Positions 8,379 to 17,923 of a stretch of DNA of 64,000 nt are shown here, piece after piece. Position numbers and translations under genes: made by a program. The DNA lies in NCBI RefSeq assembly GCF_900111315.1, contig NZ_FOGU01000001.1, forward strand, positions 310,001-374,000, given 5' to 3'. This DNA is from Tranquillimonas rosea. Lineage in GTDB: Bacteria; Pseudomonadota; Alphaproteobacteria; Rhodobacterales; Rhodobacteraceae. Each line of letters opens with the position of its first letter. Positions within the stretch are counted from its first letter, which is position 1. Under the pieces are notes generated by a model. The model worked only from the letters and a program-made list of their open reading frames with translations. It did not search any database and was not told the origin of the DNA.

Positions 8379-9616
8379 GCCGCCCGCGAGGTGTGGCCGG
8401 AGGCCGGTCGCGTGATCCGGCTGGCCGACGGCTTTCTGCCGGCGAACCGGTCGCCCAGGGTCAGCGGCCCGGCGGTGATGCGGAAGTAGTCATAGTCGCC
8501 GGGCCTGTCGAAGGCACAGAGATACTGGAAATGCAGGCGGAAGAAGCGCCAGCGCAGCGCCTTCCATGTCTCGGGACGCAGGGTCTGGGTAAAGGCGGCC
8601 GACAGAACCAACGGCCAGCGCTGGTCAGGCGGCGCAACCCCCGAGACGGCCACGGGATCGCAGAGCGCGAAGGCGCATCCGTCGCCCGGCGCGGTGACAT
8701 CGACCCAGGTGATGTCGTCGCGAGCGGAGAGATACCTGAGATCGGCGCGCAGGGGATACGCCTCCGGCAGGAAGCTGATCATGGGAATGACCTGACCGAG
8801 CGACAGGAATGACAGCGCGGGCCCATCCGCCGGACGCCGGCCCTGGCGCAGCAAGTCGGCCAGGATCGAAACGGCAAGATGCGCGCCCGAGGAATGGCCC
8901 ACGACCAGCACCTCGTCGACATCGGCGCACAGCGCCTCGGCGATGGCATCGGTGAACCGCGCCATCCGGGCCGCAAGCTCTGGTGGCGTCGCGCCCCGGT
9001 CCCGCGCCGCGTGGGCATAGTCGTGCATCAGGTAATAGGCGAACAGCTTGCCGTCCCGTGCCCGGCACCAGCGCAGGACGGCCCAGCCCGCACCGAGCGC
9101 GGCACAGGCGACGACGATCCCGAAGAGCGGAGCCTGCAAGCCGGTCAGCGCCACCACCCGGGTCGCGACACGTACCACGATCCAACCGACCAGCACGGCC
9201 AGCGCCGCCTGTCCCAGCAGCATGCCCACGGGATAGAGCGCAGCGATCACCGGCCCCTTCCTCAGCCAGGTCAGGCGCCGCAACGCCCCGGTCGAAAGAT
9301 AGATCCACGCCGTCCGCACCATCTGCGCATAGGTCGCGGCGATTCCGTGGGACATGCTGTCGCGCACGATGTCGGACCAGACGAGCACTTCGATGTCGGA
9401 GGTGACCGCCCGGCCATCCTGCACGCCCTCGACGCGCCAGCCATAGCGGGCGCCCTTTCGGGGCTGCAGATCGAGCTCGTAGCCGGACAGGGCGGCCTGC
9501 GTCGCGCCCTCCCTACGGTAGAGCTCGCGGTAACGGCGCGGCGGGATCGGGTCGTAGCCCGGCAGGTAGAACACCCGTCGCCGCCGCACTCGTCCGCCGT
9601 CCCGCTCGCTCGTCAT
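8375..9616 (-). CDS. Membrane protein with alpha/beta-hydrolase nucleophile elbow
   Basis: 413-residue protein of unknown function. The nucleophile motif GHSSG at residues 240-244 (Ser242) and the preceding DEVLVVG strand suggest an alpha/beta-hydrolase (lipase/esterase-like) fold. An early YLPGYDP segment (17-23) may form the oxyanion strand. Two hydrophobic spans at about 122-150 and 160-180 break the fold and would anchor it in the membrane. I cannot assign the acid and histidine of the triad with certainty. It is translationally coupled to the P450 gene (4-bp overlap), suggesting lipid or ester turnover linked to the P450 substrate. Confidence 0.7.
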   Translation of the reverse strand: MTSERDGGRVRRRRVFYLPGYDPIPPRRYRELYRREGATQAALSGYELDLQPRKGARYGWRVEGVQDGRAVTSDIEVLVWSDIVRDSMSHGIAATYAQMVRTAWIYLSTGALRRLTWLRKGPVIAALYPVGMLLGQAALAVLVGWIVVRVATRVVALTGLQAPLFGIVVACAALGAGWAVLRWCRARDGKLFAYYLMHDYAHAARDRGATPPELAARMARFTDAIAEALCADVDEVLVVGHSSGAHLAVSILADLLRQGRRPADGPALSFLSLGQVIPMISFLPEAYPLRADLRYLSARDDITWVDVTAPGDGCAFALCDPVAVSGVAPPDQRWPLVLSAAFTQTLRPETWKALRWRFFRLHFQYLCAFDRPGDYDYFRITAGPLTLGDRFAGRKPSASRITRPASGHTSRAA

Positions 9617-9672
9617 GGCGTGACGCTATCCCGAAACTCGGGCCGGATTAAGTCGCCGGCGCGGCACCAGTG

Positions 9673-10428
9673 TCAGCCAAGCGCGGCCAACGCCGGGAAC
9701 TGCTCGAGCAGCCACCAGGAAAACGCCGAGAACTGCCCCGTCAGCATCATCAGCCCGACGGTCCAAAGGAGCAGACCCATGATCCGCTCGATCCGGTCCA
9801 TGTGCCGCTTCATCCACGCCATGACACCGGACAGCCGCGGAAAGAAGGCGGCCACGAGAAGGAACGGTATCCCGAGCCCGATGGCGTAGATGCCCAGAAG
9901 CGTCGTGCCCCGTGTCAGCGACGCCTCGGACGCGGCCAAGGACAGGATCGCGCCAAGCTGCGGGCCGATGCAGGGCGTCCAGCCGAACGCGAAGGCCAGA
10001 CCCAGCACATAGGCCCCAAGGGCCGAGCCGCCGCGGTCGCCGGCATCCATCCGCATCTCGACGTCCATGAAGGACAGGCGGAAGATGCCGAGGAAATGCG
10101 CGCCGAACACCATCACGATCGCGCCCGCGATGACGACGAACCAATCCTGGTTCTGCAGGAAGAACGCCCCCATCGCCGAGGCCGTGAACCCAAGAAACAG
10201 GAATACCGTGCTGAGCCCGAGCACGAAAAAGGCCGCCGACATCATCACCTTGTTCCGGGCCGGAGTCTCGCCGCCGGACATCTCGGTCATCGTGATGCCG
10301 CCCATATAGGCCAGGTAGGGCGGCACGATGGGCAGGACGCAGGGACTGAGAAACGACAGAAGCCCCCCGACCAGCGCAACCAGCATTGCGGGGATCAGCC
10401 CCGCGTCGATGATCTCTATCCCGAACAT
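9673..10428 (-). CDS. ccdA: CcdA-type thiol:disulfide transporter
   Basis: 251-residue polytopic membrane protein of the CcdA/DsbD-beta family with six predicted transmembrane helices. It has the two conserved cysteine-proline motifs: SPCVLP in the first helix (about residues 28-33) and TPCIGP in the fourth. These proteins pass reducing equivalents from cytoplasmic thioredoxin to periplasmic acceptors such as CcmG and apocytochrome c. The length is normal for CcdA. It fits functionally with the ccmABCDG genes at 58-61 kb. It is divergent from the TusA-like gene, with a 94-bp region between the two starts. Confidence 0.93.
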   Translation of the reverse strand: MFGIEIIDAGLIPAMLVALVGGLLSFLSPCVLPIVPPYLAYMGGITMTEMSGGETPARNKVMMSAAFFVLGLSTVFLFLGFTASAMGAFFLQNQDWFVVIAGAIVMVFGAHFLGIFRLSFMDVEMRMDAGDRGGSALGAYVLGLAFAFGWTPCIGPQLGAILSLAASEASLTRGTTLLGIYAIGLGIPFLLVAAFFPRLSGVMAWMKRHMDRIERIMGLLLWTVGLMMLTGQFSAFSWWLLEQFPALAALG

Positions 10429-10522
10429 GGCTCAGCCATACGCGATGCGGCAGGCGGCGTCATCCATCCATCCCTCACAACCCCGTGGACAGGACCGGCG
10501 GTGCGATTTAAGCCACGACCCC

Positions 10523-10750
10523 ATGGATTACGATGCCGATCTCGACGCCCTCGGGCTGCTCTGCCCCCTGCCCGTCCTGAAGGCCCGCAAGAGGCTGCAG
10601 GCCCTCTCCGCGGGCCAGGTGCTGCGGGTGCAGGCCGACGACCCGGCCGCGGTGGTCGACATCCCGCATTTCTGCAACGAGGCCGGACACGAGTTGCTGG
10701 CCACCGAGACCCTGGACGGGGCGCAGCACTATTTCCTCCGCAAGGGCTGA
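10523..10750 (+). CDS. TusA/SirA-like sulfur carrier protein
   Basis: 75-residue TusA-family (SirA-like) protein. The signature LDALGLLCPLPVLKAR gives the conserved sulfur-carrying Cys14 in a CPxP motif, which is how this family carries a persulfide. A second cysteine (FCNEAGHEL) lies near residue 52. Known roles are tRNA thiouridine synthesis, molybdenum cofactor sulfur transfer and sulfur trafficking; which applies here cannot be told. The start at 10523 places Cys14 at the usual position. It is divergent from ccdA, a pairing that suggests shared thiol/sulfur chemistry. Confidence 0.88.
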   Translation: MDYDADLDALGLLCPLPVLKARKRLQALSAGQVLRVQADDPAAVVDIPHFCNEAGHELLATETLDGAQHYFLRKG

Positions 10751-10770
10751 GGCCGCAGCTGACGGGAACG

Positions 10771-10800
10771 AAAAGAGCCGCCCCCGGTCGGGGACGGCTC
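10771..10800 (-). terminator. Intrinsic terminator of rne
   Basis: Read on the minus strand, an 11-bp stem with one mismatch (GAGCCG and CCCC blocks) and a 4-base loop is followed by TTTTC, 23 bp after the rne stop. It fits a Rho-independent terminator. Confidence 0.8.
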
Positions 10801-10822
10801 CTTGATCGGTATCGCGAGGCGC

Positions 10823-13618
10823 TCAACTACCGAGCGACCACCAGCCGCGCTTCTTGGGCTTGTTGTCCTCGGTCTCGCTCTCGGCCATCGCCGGCTCGCG
10901 CTCGGGCTCCGACTCGGCGGTATCTTCGGCCTCGGGCGCCGGCTCTTCGGCCTCCGGGGCCTCTTCGGCCTTGGGCTCTTCCGCCTTGACGGGGGCCGGC
11001 TCTTCGACCCTTGCCTCTTCCGTCTCGGCTTGCGCCGGCTCGGGCTCGGACGGCGCCTCGACGGCCTCGGGTTCCGACGGTGTCGGTTCCTCGACCGGCG
11101 CCGCCACGGCTTCGGGCTGCACGGGCTCCGCGGTTTCCTCGGACGCCGCCGGCTCGGTCTGAACCAGCGGATCGGCGGCATCGGCGGTTGCCATGGCGCC
11201 CGTCACCTCCTCGGCCGGCGCGGTCTCGGACGCCTCATTGGCCGCGGGCGCTGCCTCGGCGGGCTTGTCCGCCGTCTTGCGCGACCGCGAACGGGTGCGG
11301 CGACGCTTCGGCTTCTCGGCGGTTTCCTCGGGCTTGGCTTCCGCCGCCTCGGCCGGAGCCTCGGATGCGGTTTCGGCCTCGGACGATGCCTCGTCCTCCT
11401 TCGGTGCATCGACCGTCTCCGCCGTCACCGGTGCGGGGGACTCGTCCTTCGCGGGTGCCGAACCCTCGGTCTGCTGCTGCGACGACTGGTCCTCGCCATT
11501 GCTGCCTGACTTCTTCCGGCGGCGACGCCGGCGCCGCTTCTTGGGCTTGTCCTCGCCCGACGGAGTCTCTTCGGCGGATTGCGTCTCGGCCCCCTCGGGC
11601 AGGTTGTCCGTCGCATCCTCGGGGACCGCGACCTCGCTCTCGGCCTCGATCATCGTGGGATCGGCCGACACGACCGGAGCGGTCTGTTCCACGACGCGGG
11701 TCTGCGTCTTGAACTTGTCGATCGAGAAGTCGGGCGAGATCAGCATCGGATCGGCCTCGACCCGAACGGACATGCCGTAGCGGGCCTCGATCTGCGCGAT
11801 GTGGTCGCGCTTGTGGTTCAGCAGGAAGTTGCAGATACCCACGGGCGCCTTCACCAGCACTTCCTTGGTGCGGTTGCGCACGCCCTCTTCCTCGATCTGG
11901 CGCAGGATGTTCAGCGCCAGGTTGTCGTCAGAACGCAGGAGCCCCGTGCCGTGGCACGACGGGCATGGCTGCGTGGTCGCCTCGATCATGCCGGGGCGCA
12001 GGCGCTGGCGCGACATTTCGAGCAGACCGAAGCCTGAGATACGGCCCACCTGGATGCGGGCCCGGTCCGTCTTGAGCTTTTCCTTGAATTTCTTCTCGAC
12101 CGCGGAATTGTTCTTCCGCTCTTCCATGTCGATGAAGTCGATCACGATGAGGCCAGCGAGGTCCCGCAGGCGCAGCTGACGCGCCACTTCCTCGGCCGCC
12201 TCGAGGTTGGTCTTGAGCGCCGTCTCCTCGATCGAGCCTTCCTTGGTGGCCCGGCCCGAGTTCACGTCGATCGCCACGAGCGCCTCGGTCACGCCGATCA
12301 CGATGTAGCCGCCCGACTTCAGCTGCACGGTCGGGTTGAACATCGACGACAGGTAGCTTTCCACCTGGTAGCGCGCGAAGAGCGGCATCGGGTCGACGTA
12401 GTGCTTCACGTTCTTGGCGTGGGACGGCATGATCATCTTCATGAAGTCCTTGGCCGTGCGGTAGCCGTCCGGCCCCTCGACCAGCACCTCTTCGATGTCG
12501 CGCGTGTAGAGGTCGCGGATCGACCGCTTGATCAGGTCGCCCTCCTCGTAAATCTTCGCCGGCGCGATCGACTTCAGCGTCAGCTCGCGGATCTGCTCCC
12601 ACATACGCTGCAGGTATTCGTAGTCGCGGCGGATCTCGGTCTTGGTGCGCTGGCTGCCGGCGGTGCGGATGATCAGGCCGGCGCCCTTGGGCACGTCGAT
12701 CGACGCGGCGATGTCCTTGAGCTTCTTGCGGTCGGTCGCATTGGTGATCTTGCGGCTGATGCCGCCGCCGCGGGCGGTGTTCGGCATCAGGACGCAGTAA
12801 CGGCCGGCAAGGCTGAGATAGGTGGTCAGGGCCGCGCCCTTGTTGCCGCGCTCTTCCTTGACGACCTGCACCAGCAGGATCTGGCGGACCTTGATGACTT
12901 CCTGGATCTTGTACTTCCGCTTCGGCTTGCGCGGCCGGCGGATTTCCTCGGAGACGTCATCGTCGGCGACGGATTCGATATCCGCGTCACGCTCGGCGGC
13001 GTCGTCCATCGCGCTGTATTCGTCGGGCTCCTCGTCCTCGCCCTGGGGCACGTCCCGTGCGGCCGGCGCGTCGCCCTCGACCACATCCGACGCCTCGGCG
13101 GGATCGGTCTCGCCCCCCTCCTGTTCGAGGTCGACGACATCCATGCCGGGAATGTCCGCGACAACCGCCGCAGTGCGGGCGGTGGCCTCGGTGTCGGCAT
13201 CGGGCGCGTCGGCCTCCGACGTCTCTTCCTGCGCGACCTTGTCGGCGCTCTCGGCCTTCGCCGCCTTCGAACGCGAGCGGCTGCGCGAGGGACGCTTCGG
13301 CGCCTCGTCCTCGTCCTGCTGCACGCGCTGCTCTTCCATCTCCTCGGCCAGCAACGCCTCACGGTCGGCGACCGGGATCTGGTAGTAGTCGGGGTGGATC
13401 TCCGAGAAGGCGAGGAAGCCGTGGCGGTTGCCGCCGTAGTCGACGAACGCCGCCTGCAGCGACGGTTCGACCCGCGTTACCTTGGCAAGATAGATATTTC
13501 CGGCAAGCTGGCGTTTCGCCTCGGACTCGAAGTCGAACTCGTCGACCTTGTTTCCGTCAACCACCACGACGCGGGTCTCTTCCGCGTGGGTGGCATCGAT
13601 AAGCATCTTCTTTGACAT
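10823..13618 (-). CDS. rne: Ribonuclease E
   Basis: 931-residue RNase E/G. The N-terminal S1 RNA-binding domain begins near residue 35 but is split by an acidic, Ser/Asp/Glu-rich insertion of about 140 residues (roughly 105-245), as in other alphaproteobacteria. The catalytic core contains the Mg2+-binding DVNSGR segment and the VIDFIDM motif, and the Zn-link PCPSCHGTG near residue 550. Residues after about 640 form a low-complexity Pro/Ala/Glu-rich scaffold with Arg-rich patches, the expected degradosome and RNA-binding tail. The start MSKKMLIDA at 13618 is the family start; an upstream in-frame ATG at 13711 is unlikely. It performs mRNA decay and rRNA/tRNA processing. Confidence 0.95.
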   Translation of the reverse strand: MSKKMLIDATHAEETRVVVVDGNKVDEFDFESEAKRQLAGNIYLAKVTRVEPSLQAAFVDYGGNRHGFLAFSEIHPDYYQIPVADREALLAEEMEEQRVQQDEDEAPKRPSRSRSRSKAAKAESADKVAQEETSEADAPDADTEATARTAAVVADIPGMDVVDLEQEGGETDPAEASDVVEGDAPAARDVPQGEDEEPDEYSAMDDAAERDADIESVADDDVSEEIRRPRKPKRKYKIQEVIKVRQILLVQVVKEERGNKGAALTTYLSLAGRYCVLMPNTARGGGISRKITNATDRKKLKDIAASIDVPKGAGLIIRTAGSQRTKTEIRRDYEYLQRMWEQIRELTLKSIAPAKIYEEGDLIKRSIRDLYTRDIEEVLVEGPDGYRTAKDFMKMIMPSHAKNVKHYVDPMPLFARYQVESYLSSMFNPTVQLKSGGYIVIGVTEALVAIDVNSGRATKEGSIEETALKTNLEAAEEVARQLRLRDLAGLIVIDFIDMEERKNNSAVEKKFKEKLKTDRARIQVGRISGFGLLEMSRQRLRPGMIEATTQPCPSCHGTGLLRSDDNLALNILRQIEEEGVRNRTKEVLVKAPVGICNFLLNHKRDHIAQIEARYGMSVRVEADPMLISPDFSIDKFKTQTRVVEQTAPVVSADPTMIEAESEVAVPEDATDNLPEGAETQSAEETPSGEDKPKKRRRRRRRKKSGSNGEDQSSQQQTEGSAPAKDESPAPVTAETVDAPKEDEASSEAETASEAPAEAAEAKPEETAEKPKRRRTRSRSRKTADKPAEAAPAANEASETAPAEEVTGAMATADAADPLVQTEPAASEETAEPVQPEAVAAPVEEPTPSEPEAVEAPSEPEPAQAETEEARVEEPAPVKAEEPKAEEAPEAEEPAPEAEDTAESEPEREPAMAESETEDNKPKKRGWWSLGS

Positions 13619-14062
13619 GTTATTCTGTTCCGCACCGCGACAGGGTCCGCGCCTGGCGGCGCGTCCGTCTGCGGGTGTTGTCTGGTGAGGGCGATGCGGC
13701 GGCTTGGGCATGCGCGGCGGGCGGGCCGTCCGGCCCCTGCCCGATGCTTCTGTGCCTGCGCGCGCGTCATCGCGGTTCTTCTCCGACCTCCGTCGATGCA
13801 GAGGCCTGTTTTGTCCCGCGGCCGTCAGGGCCGTCGGGCGTGGGTCTGGCCATTTCTGGCCGATCGGCCTGTCCGCGACGGGCCGGGTTCGGCCAGACGT
13901 CTGCGGACAGCGAAACTCTCTTCAGGGCACGGCGCGAAGCGCATCTACCCATTTCCGCACCATAGCCGCGGGACTTGGCGAAAGACAATGCCGAACTTGT
14001 CCCGTCACGCTTGGTATTCGGGCCGACTGCACAACTCTTGGTCGCAGAGCTTCAAAATCCCG
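13619..14062. other. Intergenic region upstream of rne
   Basis: 444 bp between the rne start and the dctD stop, both on the minus strand. No convincing gene. It is GC-rich with several short inverted repeats (for example around 13705-13745) and probably holds the rne promoter and a long 5' leader. RNase E autoregulates through its own 5' leader in enterobacteria; whether that holds here is not shown by the sequence. Confidence 0.5.
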
Positions 14063-15394
14063 CTAGAGATAGTCGGCGCGCGTGAGCCCGTACTTCGCCA
14101 TCTTCTCGTTCAAGGTCCGGCGCGGCAGGCAGAGTTCTTCCATCACCGCCGAGATCGAGCCCTTGTGACGGCGCATCGTGTTGTCGATCAGCATCCGCTC
14201 GAACGCCTCGACATACTCCTTCAGCGGCTTGCCCTCGGTCGTCATGCCGGGCTGGGCCTCTTCCTCGTCGGTCATCAGCAGCGACGAGATCGTGCCAGTG
14301 CCGCGACGGTTCTGAAGCACCGCCCGCTCGGCCACGTTGGCCAGCTGGCGGATATTTCCCGGCCAGGGCGCCTGCAAGAGCTGTGCGGCCTCCTGCGCGC
14401 TGACCTCTGGCGCCGGGCAGCCGTATTCGTCGGCGTACTGCTCGGCAAATCGGTTAAAGAGCGTCAGGATGTCCTCCCCCCGCGACCGCAGTGGCGGCAG
14501 GGTGATCTTCATCGCAGCGAGGCGGTAGTACAGGTCCGGCCTAAGCTTGTCCTCGCAGGTCACGCCGGCCTCGGCGAGGTTCGATATCGCGACGATCCGC
14601 GTCTCGGGCGGAGTGCCCTGCTCGTTGATCCATGACAGAAGCCGCGCCTGCAACCCGATGGGCAGCGCGTCGATGTCCTCGAGCACCAGCGTCCCGCTGC
14701 GCGCCTCCTCGATCAGCGGCTGCGCCGCGTCGTCGCCGGCGGGTCCGAACAGCCGGCGCCCCAGAGTCTCTTCGTCGTGTCCGGCGCAGGACGTGATGAC
14801 GAACTTCTTGCCAGCCTTCGCCCCCACGGCGTGCAGCGCATGCGCCGCCAGGGTCTTGCCCGTTCCGGTCTCGCCATCGATCAGGACATGCCCGTCCGAC
14901 TGCCCGAGATCGAGGATGTCCTCGCGAAGACGCTCCATCACCGGCGACGAGCCGATCAGCTTCTTCATGATGCCGGTGCCGTCCGACAGCTCGCGCCGCA
15001 GGGCGCGGTTGTCGAGCGTCAGGCGCCGTGCGTTCGCGGCCTTCTTGGCGAGGTCCGTCATCCGGTCGGGATTGAACGGCTTCTCGAGAAAATCGAACGC
15101 ACCGACGCGCATCGCCTCGACCGCCATCGGCACGTCGCCGTGGCCGGTGATCATGATCACGGGCAGCGCGGAATCGATGCTCATCAGACGCTTGAGGAAG
15201 GTGATGCCATCCATGCCGGGCATCTTGATGTCGGTGACCACGACGCCGGGATACTCCGCGCCCAACCCCTTCAGGGCCTCTTCGGCGCTCGGGAAGGTCT
15301 CGGTTTCATAGCCCGACAGCGCCAGCCACTGGCTGATGGACTGACGCATGTCCTTCTCGTCGTCGATAATGGCGATCTTCATCGCTTGCGGCAT
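14063..15394 (-). CDS. dctD: DctD-like NtrC-family response regulator without GAFTGA
   Basis: 443-residue regulator with receiver, AAA+ and Fis-type domains. Receiver: acidic pocket Asp11/Asp12, phospho-acceptor Asp55, Lys105. AAA+ domain: Walker A GETGTGKT at 174-181 and a Walker B-like LVLEDID at 236-242. The sigma-54-contacting GAFTGA loop expected between RRLFG (about 213-217) and the Walker B strand is absent; only about 20 residues separate them. Fis-like helix-turn-helix: residues 411-443. It resembles C4-dicarboxylate regulators of Rhodobacterales. It lies 15 bp after the sensor kinase gene. Without GAFTGA it may act independently of sigma-54. Confidence 0.85.
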   Translation of the reverse strand: MPQAMKIAIIDDEKDMRQSISQWLALSGYETETFPSAEEALKGLGAEYPGVVVTDIKMPGMDGITFLKRLMSIDSALPVIMITGHGDVPMAVEAMRVGAFDFLEKPFNPDRMTDLAKKAANARRLTLDNRALRRELSDGTGIMKKLIGSSPVMERLREDILDLGQSDGHVLIDGETGTGKTLAAHALHAVGAKAGKKFVITSCAGHDEETLGRRLFGPAGDDAAQPLIEEARSGTLVLEDIDALPIGLQARLLSWINEQGTPPETRIVAISNLAEAGVTCEDKLRPDLYYRLAAMKITLPPLRSRGEDILTLFNRFAEQYADEYGCPAPEVSAQEAAQLLQAPWPGNIRQLANVAERAVLQNRRGTGTISSLLMTDEEEAQPGMTTEGKPLKEYVEAFERMLIDNTMRRHKGSISAVMEELCLPRRTLNEKMAKYGLTRADYL

Positions 15395-15409
15395 CTTTCT
15401 TTTCGCTCC

Positions 15410-17179
15410 CTACTCGGCGGCAGCCGCCGCGGACTCGGCTTTCAGGACAGGTAAGCGCAATTCGAACACGGCGCCGCCCTCGTCGCCGTTATGAGCGGTT
15501 AATCGCCCACCCAAATCCGCCACGATCGATGACGAAATCGCGAGGCCAAGCCCAACACCGTCTCCCGGCGCCTTGGTCGTGTAGAACGGCTCGAACAGGG
15601 ACTCGAGGTCCTCGATTCCGGGGCCGTTGTCCGAGACTGTCAGCAACGCGCTGACCCCGGCAGTAAGATAGAGCGACACCTGCGGATCGTCCTGCTGGCG
15701 GGTGGCATCGACAGCATTGCGCAGGAGGTTGATCATCACCTGCTCAATCCGGATGCGGTCGCCCTTCACCATTACCGGCTCCCGCGGGAGAGACATCGAG
15801 ATCGACACGTCCCGCGCCTTGAGCTGCGGCTCCATCATGGCCACCGCCGAGGACACGCAGTCACGCAGATCGAGCGGTTCGAACGCCTCGCCCCCCTTGC
15901 GGGCATAGGATTTCAGCTGCCGCGTGATGGCCCCCATGCGGTCGATCAGGTCGTCGATCCGCTGAAAGCTCGACAGCGCCTCCTCGGGGCGGCGGCGTTG
16001 CAGCAGTAGCTTGGCGCCGGCGAGGTATGTCTTCATCGCGGCGAGCGGCTGGTTCAGCTCGTGGCTCACCGCCGCGGACATCTCGCCCAGGGCCGCAAGT
16101 TTCGAGGTCTGCGCCACGGTTTGTTCGGCCACCTGCAGGTTCGCCTCGGCCTTCTCGCGGCTGGCGATCTCGCGCTGGAGCGCGGTGTTCAGGCGGCGCA
16201 GCTGTGCGGATTCGCGCTGGAAGAAGATCGAACGCGACACCGCCTTGCGGCTCATCAGGTAGAACCCGCCCGCCATAAGGATCGCGAAGCCCATGATCTC
16301 GAGCGCGAGGACACCGTTCACCCGCTCCCGCACGCTGGCATAGGTCGTGAACGAGGTCATGCGCCAGCCCTGGAACGGGATGCGCGTCTCCTGGCGCATC
16401 ACCGCCTCGCCGGCGAGGTAGGCGTCCGGCGGCAGCGCCGTCCAGTCGGCGGTCGCCTGGATCGCACGGCTGATGGCGTTCGGCGCCGAGCGGACCTGCA
16501 GCGCCTCTTCCTCACTCAGCCCGCGCCAGCGGCTTTCGGTGGCCAGGATGATCTGGCCTTCCGAGTTCGTGACGAAGACCGCGTCCGAGAATCCGGCCCA
16601 CGCCTCTTCGAACTGGCCCAGGTCCACGCCCACGACGATGACGCCCAGAAGGTCGCTGCCATCCGTGATCTTCTGCGAATAGTTGAACTTGTAGCCCCCG
16701 GCCTCGGTCTGGGAGGTCGAGAACACCGTCTCGTTCGAGCGCATCGCCTCGACGAAGAACGAGGTCGAGCGATGGGTGGAGCCGAGACGCGAGCGATCGG
16801 TCGCAGCGACCGCGCGCCCGTCGCTGTCAAGCAGCATCAGCGACGCGGCGCCGATCTCGTCGACATAGGACAGCAGGCGCTGCGTGGTGCTGGAATAATC
16901 GCCCGAATTCAGCGCCCCGATCAGCGCCGGATCCCGCGACAGCAGCAGCGGCACGACCGAGGCGCGCTGCAGCTCGCTCATCAAGTTGCCGGAATAGAGC
17001 GCCAGCCGCACCTCGGCGCGATTGCGGGTGGATTCCGTGAACCGCTCGGTCAGCAGGTCGTTGGTGACCCAGACCACCACGAGCGCGATGATCGCGAAAA
17101 CGGCAAAAACCATGCGCACCGGCCAGGAGCGGCCGGGCGGCGGTGCGTCTTCTTCCGTCGTGGCAGTCGTATCGGCCAT
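15410..17179 (-). CDS. dctB: DctB-like sensor histidine kinase
   Basis: 589-residue membrane sensor kinase. Transmembrane helices at about 22-38 and 291-309 flank a periplasmic sensor region of about 250 residues (double-Cache type, with LLDSDGRAVAATD and FVTNSEGQIILAT repeats). After a coiled coil (315-365) come the H box SHELNQPLAAMK with phospho-acceptor His373, then the N, G1 (SDNGPGI) and G2 (GVGLGLAIS) boxes of the ATPase domain. The architecture matches DctB, which senses C4-dicarboxylates. It is immediately upstream of the regulator gene and forms one operon with it. No dct transporter gene is in the window, so the ligand is inferred. Confidence 0.88.
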   Translation of the reverse strand: MADTTATTEEDAPPPGRSWPVRMVFAVFAIIALVVVWVTNDLLTERFTESTRNRAEVRLALYSGNLMSELQRASVVPLLLSRDPALIGALNSGDYSSTTQRLLSYVDEIGAASLMLLDSDGRAVAATDRSRLGSTHRSTSFFVEAMRSNETVFSTSQTEAGGYKFNYSQKITDGSDLLGVIVVGVDLGQFEEAWAGFSDAVFVTNSEGQIILATESRWRGLSEEEALQVRSAPNAISRAIQATADWTALPPDAYLAGEAVMRQETRIPFQGWRMTSFTTYASVRERVNGVLALEIMGFAILMAGGFYLMSRKAVSRSIFFQRESAQLRRLNTALQREIASREKAEANLQVAEQTVAQTSKLAALGEMSAAVSHELNQPLAAMKTYLAGAKLLLQRRRPEEALSSFQRIDDLIDRMGAITRQLKSYARKGGEAFEPLDLRDCVSSAVAMMEPQLKARDVSISMSLPREPVMVKGDRIRIEQVMINLLRNAVDATRQQDDPQVSLYLTAGVSALLTVSDNGPGIEDLESLFEPFYTTKAPGDGVGLGLAISSSIVADLGGRLTAHNGDEGGAVFELRLPVLKAESAAAAAE

Positions 17180-17217
17180 GCTACGAGCCTATGCGCGCCC
17201 GCGGGCCGCCTCAAGCG

Positions 17218-17886
17218 TCACGCGTCGGCCAGGGCGTCGATCAGCCCGGTGAAGAGCGGCGCACCGTCCATGCCGCCCAGGGCCGGATCCGCCGCCCGTT
17301 CGGGATGCGGCATCATTCCCAGCACACGGCGGTTCCCCGACAGCACGCCCGCGATGTCCGCGACCGAGCCGTTGGGATTGTCGACATAGGTGAACGCCAC
17401 GCGGTCGGCATCGCGCAGACGGGCCACGCCATCGGCATCGAGGACGTAGTTACCGTCATGGTGCGCGATCGGCACGTCGATCCGCACGCCCGCATCATAG
17501 CCCGAGGTAAAGGCGCTGGCCGCCGTCTCGACCTGAAGCGGCACGGTCCGGCAGATGTAGCGCAGGCCGGAATTGCGGATCAGCGCGCCGGGCAGAAGAC
17601 CGGTCTCGGTCAGAACCTGGAACCCGTTGCAGACGCCCAGGACGAACCCGCCGCGCTCGGCATGGGTCTTGAGCGCCGCGCAGACCGGCGAATTGGCCGC
17701 GATCGCGCCGCAGCGCAGGTAATCCCCGAATGAGAATCCGCCCGGAACGGCGACGAGATCGGTTCCCTCGGGCAGCGCCGTCTCCTTGTGCCAGACCATC
17801 GAGACGCTCGCGCCTGCGGCGCGCAGGGCGACGGCGAGGTCCCGGTCGCAGTTCGACCCGGGAAAGACGAGAACCGCAGCTTTCAT
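17218..17886 (-). CDS. purQ: Phosphoribosylformylglycinamidine synthase, glutaminase subunit
   Basis: 222-residue class I glutamine amidotransferase subunit. The nucleophile is Cys86 in GVCNGFQVL, and the catalytic His/Glu pair sits in [10 protein letters not shown] near the C-terminus. PurQ releases ammonia from glutamine for PurL, which converts FGAR to FGAM in purine synthesis. It works in a complex with the small PurS and the large PurL. purS lies 37 bp upstream on the same strand and purC before that; purL is not in the window. The length and motifs are complete. Confidence 0.96.
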   Translation of the reverse strand: MKAAVLVFPGSNCDRDLAVALRAAGASVSMVWHKETALPEGTDLVAVPGGFSFGDYLRCGAIAANSPVCAALKTHAERGGFVLGVCNGFQVLTETGLLPGALIRNSGLRYICRTVPLQVETAASAFTSGYDAGVRIDVPIAHHDGNYVLDADGVARLRDADRVAFTYVDNPNGSVADIAGVLSGNRRVLGMMPHPERAADPALGGMDGAPLFTGLIDALADA

Positions 17887-17923
17887 GTTCGCACTCCGCC
17901 TGCAAGAAATGACGCGATGCCGC

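Noticed and set aside
12401-13615. 404-residue plus-strand open frame
   Set aside because: Shadow of rne; no ribosome site and no family features.
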